Shown here piece by piece: positions 33,212 to 40,484 of a DNA stretch of 42,630 bases. The DNA is from UBA2336 sp037443645 (GTDB lineage Bacteria; Bacteroidota; Bacteroidia; Cytophagales; Cyclobacteriaceae): NCBI GenBank assembly GCA_037443645.1, contig JBBINY010000020.1, positions 1 to 42,630 on the forward strand, read 5' to 3'. Made by a program: the position numbers and the translations under genes. Numbering within the stretch: position 1 is the stretch's first letter; the number at the start of each line of letters is the position of its first letter. A model generated the notes under the pieces. That model was not told the origin of the DNA. It saw nothing but the letters and a program-made list of their open reading frames with translations, and searched no databases.

Positions 33212-33684
33212 CGTAGCAGTTTCAGTAATTCGCGCTTCCTTTTATGGTAAGCCTCAGCGAGGTACAGCCTGGTCCTTCTGAATTTCAGTGAGTTTTTCAG
33301 CGCATTATACAACGCCTCCCCGGTAAGATTTCTCTTTAGAACATAATCAGCAATTGCATTGGAGGATGCAGCCTCCTCGAAGTTTGAATTTTTCAAAACG
33401 GTAATTGGAACATCTTTTGTTTTCTTGTTTGCTGAAAGCGTAGCGATTGTCTCACTTAATTCCTGCCTTCCAATATTATCGTCAATCAAAATAAAGTTAG
33501 GCCTGAATCGCAACAGCCGCTGCCATATACTTTTAAGATCGAATGCAATTTCAGCGATTACCCGGTGCCCGGGTACCCGTTGCAACACCTCGCGCATTTT
33601 GCTTAACTCAATCGGGTTGTTTCCAACCAGCAGAATATTCACAGGCCGGTCAGGTTTGGTGGTTGTTTTGATTTTCGTTTCCAT
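33208..33684 (-). CDS. CheY-like receiver domain protein with degenerate acidic pocket
   Basis: 158 aa. The fold of a response-regulator receiver is visible: VNILLVGNNPIELSKMREVL as strand 1/helix 1, NFILIDDNIG as strand 3 with the phospho-acceptor Asp position, VPITVLKNSNFEEA and DYVLKRNLTGEALYNAL near the conserved Lys. The acidic pair that normally follows strand 1 is replaced by Gly-Asn-Asn, so magnesium binding is doubtful. A basic C-terminal helix (about 128-158) replaces an output domain. No sensor kinase is adjacent. Probably a stand-alone or phosphorylation-independent regulator. Confidence 0.75.
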   Translation of the reverse strand: METKIKTTTKPDRPVNILLVGNNPIELSKMREVLQRVPGHRVIAEIAFDLKSIWQRLLRFRPNFILIDDNIGRQELSETIATLSANKKTKDVPITVLKNSNFEEAASSNAIADYVLKRNLTGEALYNALKNSLKFRRTRLYLAEAYHKRKRELLKLLR

Positions 33685-33797
33685 AAGCCAACTATATATT
33701 AAACATCCGAATAACGAAAAAGGTTACTCCTGGCACATGTCTTTTTTATTACCTTTTGTAAAAAAAGATAACCAACTCAAGTAATCCTTCAATCCAT

Positions 33798-34910
33798 TTG
33801 AAACACGTAGCGATTATTGGTGGAGGTTTGGGTGGTTTAATTGCCGCCATCCGACTGGCAAGTGCTGGAGTTTCCACTGTGCTATTCGAAAAGAAAGCGT
33901 ATCCGTTTCATAGGGTTTGTGGTGAGTATGTATCGAATGAAACGCTCCCTTTTCTTAAGCGAAACAAGCTCCTTCCAGCCAATCTGGAGCTACCCCTCAT
34001 CACCCGTCTTAAATTAAGCGCAGTAAACGGAAAAAGTACAATCCTTCCGCTTGACCTGGGCGGTTACGGCATTAGCCGGTTTGCTTTTGATTCATTCCTG
34101 GCGCAAAATGCAAAACAAGCGGGGGTTCAGCTTTTTGAAAATTGCGTGGTAAATCAAATCCAATTTGAAAATAGCCGGTTCGTTATTCAATCTGCCGAAG
34201 GATACCATGAAGCAGAAATTGCTATCGGCTCTTTCGGCAAGCGATCAAAGCTTGATGTTCATTACGGCCGGGCATTTACAAAAAAGCGTTCGCCTTACGT
34301 TGGAATTAAGTACCACGTCCTCACTGAACATCCGGCCGATCTGATTGCACTGCATAACTTCAACGGAGGCTACCTGGGTATCAGCAATATTGAAGGTGGA
34401 AAAACCAATGTTTGTTACCTCGTTCATCGCACTCAGCTAAAAAATTATGGAAGTATTAATGCATTAGAGGAAAACGTTCTTTCTAAGAATCCGCTGATTA
34501 AAGCCATTTATAACAACTCAACTTTTTTGTTTGAAAAGCCCGAAGTAATTAATGAGGTCTCGTTCGCAGAAAAAGAACCGGTGTTCAACCACATGCTGAT
34601 GGTTGGTGATGCAGCCGGGATGATTACACCTCTGTGTGGCAATGGAATGGCGATGGCTATTCATTCAGCCGTATTGGCTGCCGACCTGATCATACAGAAA
34701 GTTAATGAAGCCAAATCAAGAGAGTGGTTGGAGCAACAGTATTCACGCGTATGGAAGAACCATTTTCACAGTCGCCTGGTATTCGGCAGGCTTGTACAAC
34801 ATTATTTATTCAGCAACTCCTTGTCATCAAACCTGGCTGTGCACCTTGCTTTGTACAGTAAACCGCTTGCACGACAACTCATCAGGCAGTCGCATGGAAG
34901 GCCTTTCTAA
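33798..34910 (+). CDS. NAD(P)/FAD-dependent oxidoreductase (geranylgeranyl reductase/hydroxylase-like)
   Basis: 370 aa with a TTG start at 33798 (MKHVAIIGGGLGGLIAAIRL). FAD motifs: GGGLGG dinucleotide-binding loop followed by VLFEKK, HRVCGEYVSNE (the Arg/Cys-containing motif of the geranylgeranyl reductase-like branch) and VGDAAGMITPLCGNGMAMAI, the GD motif that holds the ribityl chain. The class hydroxylates aromatic rings or reduces isoprenoid double bonds. Its place beside UbiA, a type III polyketide synthase and a methyltransferase suggests tailoring of a lipid phenol, like SrsC in Streptomyces. Its end overlaps the convergent UbiA gene by 4 nt. Confidence 0.88.
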   Translation: MKHVAIIGGGLGGLIAAIRLASAGVSTVLFEKKAYPFHRVCGEYVSNETLPFLKRNKLLPANLELPLITRLKLSAVNGKSTILPLDLGGYGISRFAFDSFLAQNAKQAGVQLFENCVVNQIQFENSRFVIQSAEGYHEAEIAIGSFGKRSKLDVHYGRAFTKKRSPYVGIKYHVLTEHPADLIALHNFNGGYLGISNIEGGKTNVCYLVHRTQLKNYGSINALEENVLSKNPLIKAIYNNSTFLFEKPEVINEVSFAEKEPVFNHMLMVGDAAGMITPLCGNGMAMAIHSAVLAADLIIQKVNEAKSREWLEQQYSRVWKNHFHSRLVFGRLVQHYLFSNSLSSNLAVHLALYSKPLARQLIRQSHGRPF

Positions 34911-35791
34911 AAGGCATCCAATACACGTGTTGAACTCAGAAACAGGTACACAAAAAAGGCATTGAGGCACGTGGCAGAAATAAAATTCATGCGCATGGTA
35001 TTTGTAAAGTCTGCTTTCGTGTTGTCCTTCTTCGCCAGCATAAACCAATATGAGAAAAACATCAATACCGGAAGCATGGCCACCAGAAAATAAACGGCAT
35101 ACTTGATTTGAAACTGACTTATCAGAAGGATAACAAAACCGAGCACGGCCAACGAAAAGAGTGCCCCGGCAAAATAGAATGTACCATTAACTCCCAACCG
35201 CAAGCTCAGGGTAATATCGCCCCGCTTTAAATCTTCTTCGTGTTGGTAAACCTGCGTTATTGGGTAGCTGCCCCACAACATAATGCTCGTCAGCATAGCG
35301 GGTACTAACACAGTCGGACGGAATGCCAGCTCAATTGAAAAATCATTCAGCCCCACGTAGCAGGCAATAAACATGTAAAAACCCTGAAAGAAACCTGTGA
35401 TGAGCCATCCGCCAATCGGAAATTTTTTTAACCGGGTTACTGGATGGCTGTATGCCTTGGATGCCAGTCCATAACCAAAAACCATTATGGCGAACAGCGT
35501 GTTAAGCTTCACGTAGGCCAGTACAATAGCCGCCAGATCGAACAGCAAAGCGATTGCGTACAAACTTTTGTTAACGGGTGGTGGATTCTTTAATCCGCCA
35601 ATGCTCTTTTCGTCCCGGTCGAAATAGCTGTTGTAGCCATTGCTTGCCGGGTAAAGAAAAAGATGTAGGATGATAAACACCCACAGCAGCCGGTCCTGGT
35701 TAAGATTAGGAGCAAAACTGAGGCTGAACAAATACACGGGGAGCAGAAAAAAAGAGAATGGTATGCGCAAGTGTAAAACAGACGACAGCAT
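34907..35791 (-). CDS. UbiA family prenyltransferase
   Basis: 294 aa with eight or nine transmembrane helices. The two Asp-rich prenyl-diphosphate sites are ASNGYNSYFDRDEKSIGG (about residues 49-66) and YQHEEDLKRGDITLSLRLG (about 183-201). These enzymes attach an isoprenoid chain to an aromatic or other acceptor at the inner membrane. It lies between the FAD oxidoreductase (convergent, 4-nt overlap) and the type III PKS (divergent, 50 nt), so the acceptor may be the PKS product. It could instead act in a separate pathway; menaquinone and haem O enzymes of this family differ in motif context. Confidence 0.92.
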   Translation of the reverse strand: MLSSVLHLRIPFSFFLLPVYLFSLSFAPNLNQDRLLWVFIILHLFLYPASNGYNSYFDRDEKSIGGLKNPPPVNKSLYAIALLFDLAAIVLAYVKLNTLFAIMVFGYGLASKAYSHPVTRLKKFPIGGWLITGFFQGFYMFIACYVGLNDFSIELAFRPTVLVPAMLTSIMLWGSYPITQVYQHEEDLKRGDITLSLRLGVNGTFYFAGALFSLAVLGFVILLISQFQIKYAVYFLVAMLPVLMFFSYWFMLAKKDNTKADFTNTMRMNFISATCLNAFFVYLFLSSTRVLDAF

Positions 35792-35807
35792 AGTTCAGTG
35801 CGATTAG

Positions 35808-35815
35808 CCAAAATA
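35808..35815 (-). promoter_or_regulatory. -7-like element of ubiA-type gene
   Basis: The minus strand reads TATTTTGG, close to TAnnTTTG with one mismatch, 16 nt before the UbiA start. On the opposite strand TATTATTG (35829-35836, one mismatch) sits 5 nt before the PKS start and may serve that gene. Confidence 0.3.
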
Positions 35816-35841
35816 GGGTAATTTAAAGTATTATTGAAAGC

Positions 35842-36939
35842 ATGAGTTTTATTACCTCCATTGGCACAGCCGTACCTCAATACCGATTTAGCCAGGAAGT
35901 CATTGCCGGTTTCATGGTCAAAGCCATGAACCTCGGCCGCGATGAAAGCCGCAAGCTTCAAACTATTTTCAAATCCAGCGGCATTGGGTGGCGTCATTCC
36001 GTGCTTAACGATTACGGTAGAACTGAGAACTTTTCGTTTTACCCGGAAACGTTCGACCCCTTTCCGTCAACAGAAAAGCGACTGGAGGTTTATCGAAACA
36101 CAGCAGCCGATTTAAGTGTGAAGGCTATTATCGATTGCCTCCGCTCTTTTCCATCATTCGACTTTAAAACAATTACACACCTTATTGTTGTGAGTTGCAC
36201 CGGCATGTATGCCCCGGGGCTTGATATTGATTTGGTTAAACGCCTCCACTTGCGCGAAAACGTAAACCGGTTATGCATCAACTTTATGGGCTGTTATGCC
36301 GCGTTCAATGCCATAAAAACCGCGAATGCGTTCTGCCAAAGCGAGTCGGGTTCGCGCGTGTTGATTGTATGTACCGAAACCTGCAGTCTTCATTTCCAAA
36401 AAGAGCCCACGGATGACAACCTGCTGGCCAATGCACTCTTTGCGGATGGCGCTGCAGCCCTGCTGGTAGAATGCGAACCGCGACCAGGCTTCAACCTGAA
36501 ACCCGCTGCATTCAATAATGCCCTTGTCGCAAACGGAACAGACCACATGGCCTGGAGCATCGGCAATCTCGGTTTCGAAATGAAACTTTCAAGCTATGTG
36601 CCCGATATCATAAAAAACGGAATCAAGGACCTGACCGATCCGTTGCTTTGGAAATTAGGGAAAGACCTTTCCCAAATAAAGCACTGTGCCGTTCATCCCG
36701 GTGGAAAACGGATTGTAGGGGTGATTGAATCGCAACTGAAACTCTCTGCTGATCAAATCAAATACACTTACGAAGTACTACATCATTACGGAAACATGTC
36801 ATCACCCACGGTGTTGTTCGTGCTGAAGCGAATTATTGATCAGCTGACTGACTCCGATGAAGGTGAACACATTCTGAGCTTTGCCTTCGGCCCGGGGTTA
36901 ACCATGGAAAGCATGATGCTGAACATAATAAAGGCATGA
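35842..36939 (+). CDS. Type III polyketide synthase
   Basis: 365 aa, normal for the chalcone synthase superfamily. The catalytic triad is complete: Cys151 in INFMGCYAAFNA, His285 in CAVHPGGKR and Asn318 in HHYGNMSSPTV. The IVVSCTGMYAPGLD and FAFGPGLTMESM (the GFGPG-type loop) blocks are also intact. It condenses malonyl-CoA units onto an acyl starter and cyclises the chain; bacterial members related to this one often make alkylresorcinols or alkylpyrones from fatty acyl starters. The start is an ATG at 35842, divergent from the UbiA gene. The stop overlaps the methyltransferase start by 4 nt, so both are made together. Confidence 0.95.
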   Translation: MSFITSIGTAVPQYRFSQEVIAGFMVKAMNLGRDESRKLQTIFKSSGIGWRHSVLNDYGRTENFSFYPETFDPFPSTEKRLEVYRNTAADLSVKAIIDCLRSFPSFDFKTITHLIVVSCTGMYAPGLDIDLVKRLHLRENVNRLCINFMGCYAAFNAIKTANAFCQSESGSRVLIVCTETCSLHFQKEPTDDNLLANALFADGAAALLVECEPRPGFNLKPAAFNNALVANGTDHMAWSIGNLGFEMKLSSYVPDIIKNGIKDLTDPLLWKLGKDLSQIKHCAVHPGGKRIVGVIESQLKLSADQIKYTYEVLHHYGNMSSPTVLFVLKRIIDQLTDSDEGEHILSFAFGPGLTMESMMLNIIKA

Positions 36940-37655
36940 GCCGCTTTTCTGTAAGAAGCACCCGCGAGGAAATCATGGATGACCTGACCTGTTCTGGCGA
37001 GGTGGTTGATCAAACCCTGCGCGAACTGGACTTTATAAATCAGTGGCTTGGTGGGAACCAGGTAACACTAAACGGGTTAAATGTTCTGGTCAAAAAATGG
37101 GGTAGAACGGGCACATTGCACATTGCCGATCTGGGTTGTGGCAGTGGCGAAATGCTGAAGTTGATCCATCGGAAGTTCGGGGAAGTTTATCCAAAAATTC
37201 AATTAACCGGCATTGATGCCAATCCGAACATCATCGCCTTTGCCGAAAAGCATTGTGCTGATGTACCTGCCATACAATTCAAAACGGAGAATATCTTCGA
37301 TGTGGCTTTTCAAAAAAATGCATATGATATTCTTATTGCAACGCTGTTCCTTCATCATTTTTCGCATCATCAACTGGTTGCGCTCTTCCGCACGCTCAAA
37401 AAACAGGTAAGAGTCGGTATTGTGATAAACGATCTTCATCGTCATCCGGCAGCCTATTATTCCATTAGAGCACTTACCCGTCTTTTTTCAAAATCGGCTA
37501 TGGTAAAGTACGATGCCCCGCTTTCTGTGCTTAGAGGTTTTACCCGAAAGGAATGGGATTTAATACTAAAGGAAGCCGGAATCACTCATTATGCGTTGCA
37601 ATGGAAATGGGCTTTTCGGTGGCAGGTAATCATAACAATGCCCGGCTCAGCTTGA
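36936..37655 (+). CDS. Class I SAM-dependent methyltransferase
   Basis: 239 aa. Motif I is LHIADLGCGSGEMLKLI (about residues 66-82), followed by the acidic motif II strand ITGIDANPN and the DILIATLFLHHFSH post-motif typical of O- or C-methyltransferases acting on small molecules. A helical N-terminal cap (about 1-60) would cover the substrate pocket. The ATGA overlap with the type III PKS argues that it methylates the PKS product, as BpsB does for alkylpyrones in Bacillus and SrsB for alkylresorcinols in Streptomyces. Confidence 0.92.
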   Translation: MSRFSVRSTREEIMDDLTCSGEVVDQTLRELDFINQWLGGNQVTLNGLNVLVKKWGRTGTLHIADLGCGSGEMLKLIHRKFGEVYPKIQLTGIDANPNIIAFAEKHCADVPAIQFKTENIFDVAFQKNAYDILIATLFLHHFSHHQLVALFRTLKKQVRVGIVINDLHRHPAAYYSIRALTRLFSKSAMVKYDAPLSVLRGFTRKEWDLILKEAGITHYALQWKWAFRWQVIITMPGSA

Positions 37656-37717
37656 GCAAAACTGAAGTCTGGCACAATTTTTCGTATTTTTCGAAGCAGA
37701 CCATCACTCAAAAACTT

Positions 37718-38272
37718 ATGAAATCCGCTAAAATTCTTTTGTACCCTGTCCTCGTCCTGGTGATCGCTGCCTGCTCATCGGGAATACTCGGCAAAAAAGT
37801 TCGCGAGCCCTTTCAGGGTAATGCTTATGAATCAAACAACCGCTTCTGGCGCGGAACAGGTAAAGGCACCAGTTCGCAGGATAATATTGCCCGGGGCAAA
37901 GCCGACCTGGATGCAAAAGCTCAACTGGCCGGCCAGGTAAATACTACCATGAAGCAGGTGGCCGATCAGTACCTGACTGATACCGGCAATGAACGTGCGG
38001 CCGATGTAGCAGAGAAATTTCAAAGCCTGGTGCGGCAGGTTATGAACACCGACATCTCCGACCTGCGTAAAATTGGTGAGCAGAAGTACTACAACGAAAA
38101 AACCAAAGAATACACTGTATTTATGGCCTACGAAATCAAGAAGAATGCCATGCTGCGCTTTATGAAGAAACAGGCCAAGGTTGATCAAACCATTAACGAG
38201 CGGCAGCGTGATCTGATTGAGAAAATCATTGATGAGGAGTTGAAAAAAGCTGACGCAGCCGATAAAGATTGA
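37718..38272 (+). CDS. LPP20-like lipoprotein
   Basis: 184 aa from the ATG at 37718 (MKSAKILLYPVLVLVIAACSS); the longer frame back to 37553 lies in the methyltransferase gene. The lipobox VIAAC places the lipidated Cys at about residue 19. The rest is a helical/beta domain with NRFWRGTGKGTSSQDNIARG and ARGKADLDAKAQLAGQV, the pattern of LPP20-family proteins, and a long charged C-terminal helix. Function unknown; envelope location likely. It begins 62 nt after the methyltransferase and ends just before a bidirectional terminator. Confidence 0.8.
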   Translation: MKSAKILLYPVLVLVIAACSSGILGKKVREPFQGNAYESNNRFWRGTGKGTSSQDNIARGKADLDAKAQLAGQVNTTMKQVADQYLTDTGNERAADVAEKFQSLVRQVMNTDISDLRKIGEQKYYNEKTKEYTVFMAYEIKKNAMLRFMKKQAKVDQTINERQRDLIEKIIDEELKKADAADKD

Positions 38273-38292
38273 ACGGATTCACAGTGCATCTA

Positions 38293-38321
38293 AAAGAGGC
38301 TTTCTCAAAAGCCTCTTTTTT
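38293..38321. terminator. Bidirectional intrinsic terminator
   Basis: AAAGAGGCTTT (38293-38303) and AAAGCCTCTTT (38308-38318) form an 11-bp stem around a 4-nt loop, followed by T-runs on the plus strand and preceded by A's that give U's on the minus strand. It sits between the LPP20-like gene and the convergent amidohydrolase, whose stop codon overlaps the edge. Confidence 0.85.
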
Positions 38322-38851
38322 ATTCTGACCGAAATACAACTCCGTCCTTCATTACAAATTTTACTTTGCGCAGGTCAGAAATGTTTTTTGCCGGATCTCC
38401 TGTAACCACAACCAGATCGGCCAGCAGGCCCGGCTTTATTGAGCCAATCTCATGTTCCATATAGAGGGCTTTTGCATTAACAATTGTTGCAGCTTTTAAT
38501 ATTTCCACCAGTTTCATTCCGTACTCCGCCATCAACTCCATTTCGTATACATTCTGGCCGTGGTGATAAACGCCAACATCGCCTCCCATTCCGATGGTTA
38601 CACCGGCATCAAGTGCGATCTTAAAACTTCTTTTTTTCTGTTGAACCAGGGCAGGCTCCGGATCCTTGCCCTTTTTCCACCCCCGGTATTGNNNNNNNNN
38701 NNNNNNNNNNNNNNNNNNNNNNNNNNNNNNNNNNNNNNNNNNNNNNNNNNNNNNNNNNNNNNNNNNNNNNNNNNNNNNNNNNNNNNNNNNNTTGTGCGTG
38801 TGCATACCCTGCGATAAGAAATAACACAAGAAACAACCATGCATTTTTCAT
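38320..38851 (-). CDS. Amidohydrolase family protein, interrupted by assembly gap
   Basis: The N-terminus (ATG at 38851) encodes a clean signal peptide (MKNAWLFLVLFLIAGYAHAQ) and runs into the N-run. After the gap the reverse strand continues with QYRGWKKG, DAGVTIGMGGDVGVYHHG (containing a metal-binding Asp of the amidohydrolase barrel), MKLVEILKAATIVNAKAL and GSIKPGLLADLVVVTGDP, the standard end of imidazolonepropionase-like amidohydrolases. Only about 20 and 124 residues are visible, against about 430 in the family, so roughly 290 residues are hidden. The two parts do not join in frame across 100 N, which is expected if the gap size is a placeholder. Not a pseudogene on this evidence. Confidence 0.8.
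38692..38791. other. Assembly gap of 100 N
   Basis: Exactly 100 undetermined bases inside the amidohydrolase gene. The codon phase on both sides requires a gap length divisible by three, so 100 cannot be the true length. The family length suggests that about 870 bases are missing. Confidence 0.95.
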
Positions 38852-38887
38852 GAAGAAAAGTTAGTTTTATTTATGATAACTGCAACC

Positions 38888-39754
38888 ATGAAAAAGTTTC
38901 TGATATACTTCTTTTGTCTTTATGCTGTCGGCTCACTGGCACAACAACCTCCCGGAGCGGACATCTACCTGTTTGACGTGAGGGTCAAAAAAGGTGTGGT
39001 GAGCATGACCAACCCAAAAAACATTTCCAATAAGCCCGGTTACGATAACCAGCCATTTTTTCACCCGGATAAACCGTTGCTGTATTATGCCTCGGCCAAT
39101 GAGGAAGGCCGGACAGATATTGTTGAATACGACTATGCTTCCGGCACGTCACGAAAAATTACAGAAACACCCGAGCGCGAGTACTCCCCTACTGTAACAC
39201 CCGACAAGAAATTTCTATCGTGCATCATCCAACGCGATAACGGAGCGCAGGATCTGGGCAAGTACCCGGTTGACGGGGGAGTGCCCACAATCATTATTGA
39301 TAACCTCACAGTAGGTTACCATGCATGGATGGATGAAGATCGGTTAATCGCCTTCATCCTTTCCCAACCGTTTACCCTTCAACTCATTGAACTGACCACA
39401 GGTAAGGCCACCGTGTTGGCTGAGCATATCGGCCGATCCTTACACAAAATTCCGAATCAGGCAGCGATGAGTTTTGTGCAGCAGATGCCTGATAAAAGCT
39501 GGACGATCAAGCGGCTTGATACCAAAACCCTGGCTGTAACCGATATTGTTTCAGTTTCCACCGAAAAGGAGCCTATCATTACTTGGACACCCGATGGCTA
39601 TCTTTTAAGAAGTGACGATCAATCTATTTATTACATTAAACCCGATAAAAAGCAAGACTGGAAAAGGGCTGAAAATGCAACGTTATCCGGAAACTTTTCG
39701 CGGATGGCCATGAATAAAACGGGCAGCAAAATAGCGATAGTCGTAAGCGAGTGA
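38888..39754 (+). CDS. Secreted TolB/WD40-like beta-propeller protein
   Basis: 288 aa from the ATG at 38888 (MKKFLIYFFCLYAVGSLAQQ, a signal peptide). PD40/TolB-like repeats can be seen: YDNQPFFHPDKPLLYYASANEEG-type, REYSPTVTPDKKFLSCI and EPIITWTPDGYLLRSDD, ending SRMAMNKTGSKIAIVVSE. It is about six short blades with no catalytic domain, so a binding role in the periplasm is likely. It diverges from the amidohydrolase gene, with about 36 nt between starts. Partner unknown. Confidence 0.82.
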   Translation: MKKFLIYFFCLYAVGSLAQQPPGADIYLFDVRVKKGVVSMTNPKNISNKPGYDNQPFFHPDKPLLYYASANEEGRTDIVEYDYASGTSRKITETPEREYSPTVTPDKKFLSCIIQRDNGAQDLGKYPVDGGVPTIIIDNLTVGYHAWMDEDRLIAFILSQPFTLQLIELTTGKATVLAEHIGRSLHKIPNQAAMSFVQQMPDKSWTIKRLDTKTLAVTDIVSVSTEKEPIITWTPDGYLLRSDDQSIYYIKPDKKQDWKRAENATLSGNFSRMAMNKTGSKIAIVVSE

Positions 39755-39762
39755 TCTTGTCC

Positions 39763-39770
39763 TATATTTG
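39763..39770 (+). promoter_or_regulatory. -7 promoter element of deoxynucleoside kinase gene
   Basis: TATATTTG matches TAnnTTTG perfectly and lies 14 nt before the kinase ATG, in the short spacer after the propeller gene. No clear -33 box. Confidence 0.5.
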
Positions 39771-39784
39771 CTTCTGCCCTCAGA

Positions 39785-40414
39785 ATGAACCAACTCAAGC
39801 ACATCGCCATTTGCGGAAACATCGGTTGCGGAAAAACCAGCCTCGTTGAAAAACTAAGCAAACACTACGGATGGACACCGCTGTATGAATCGGTTGACAA
39901 AAACCCTTATCTGCGCGACTTCTACCATGACATGACCCGCTGGGCCTTTCACCTGCAGATCTATTTCCTCAACAGCCGCTTCCGCCAGGTAAACGAAATC
40001 CGGACTAACACCAAAACAACCATCCAGGACCGCACCATCTATGAGGATGCCTACATCTTCGCTGCCAACCTGCACGCGAGCGGACATATAAACGACCGCG
40101 ATTACCAAAGCTATCTCGATATTTTCAACTCGATGATCAACTTTGTGCCTGCGCCCGACTTACTGATTTACCTGCGCAGCGACATTCCTAAACTGGTGCG
40201 GCAAATCCAAAAACGCGGCCGCGATTTTGAATACGCCATGCGCCTGGACTACCTTAAAAATCTGAATGAGCATTATGAAAAATGGATTAGCGGGTATAAA
40301 CTTGGAAAACTGCTGATCGTGAACACCAACGACCTGGACTTTGTTGAGCGCATCGATGACTTCGCTTTTATTGTTAACCGCGTAGACCTTGAATTGAATA
40401 ATTTATTCACGTAG
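39785..40414 (+). CDS. Deoxynucleoside kinase
   Basis: 209 aa. The P-loop is GNIGCGKTSLVEKL (residues 9-22), followed by YESVDKNPYLRDFY, the ERS/DRS-type motif in IQDRTIYEDAYIFA and the lid with QIQKRGRDFEYAMRLDYL. This is the dNK/dCK/dGK family, which phosphorylates deoxyadenosine, deoxyguanosine or deoxycytidine for salvage. The Bacteroidota members are generally labelled deoxyadenosine/deoxyguanosine kinases. Own promoter likely; flanked by propeller genes without an obvious link. Confidence 0.93.
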   Translation: MNQLKHIAICGNIGCGKTSLVEKLSKHYGWTPLYESVDKNPYLRDFYHDMTRWAFHLQIYFLNSRFRQVNEIRTNTKTTIQDRTIYEDAYIFAANLHASGHINDRDYQSYLDIFNSMINFVPAPDLLIYLRSDIPKLVRQIQKRGRDFEYAMRLDYLKNLNEHYEKWISGYKLGKLLIVNTNDLDFVERIDDFAFIVNRVDLELNNLFT

Positions 40415-40484
40415 GGTAACCATTCCTGTAACTCCACGTTACTTGTAGCGAATTTTTTTTAACCTTGAAATCAACCATTGCCTT

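Noticed and set aside
38560..38844. Open frames running through the run of N
   Set aside because: Undetermined bases cannot contain stops, so these frames are artefacts of the gap.
40415..40484. GTAAC/GTTAC repeat as a terminator after the kinase gene
   Set aside because: Arms are only 5 bp with a long loop and no adjacent T-run placed correctly; too weak to call.
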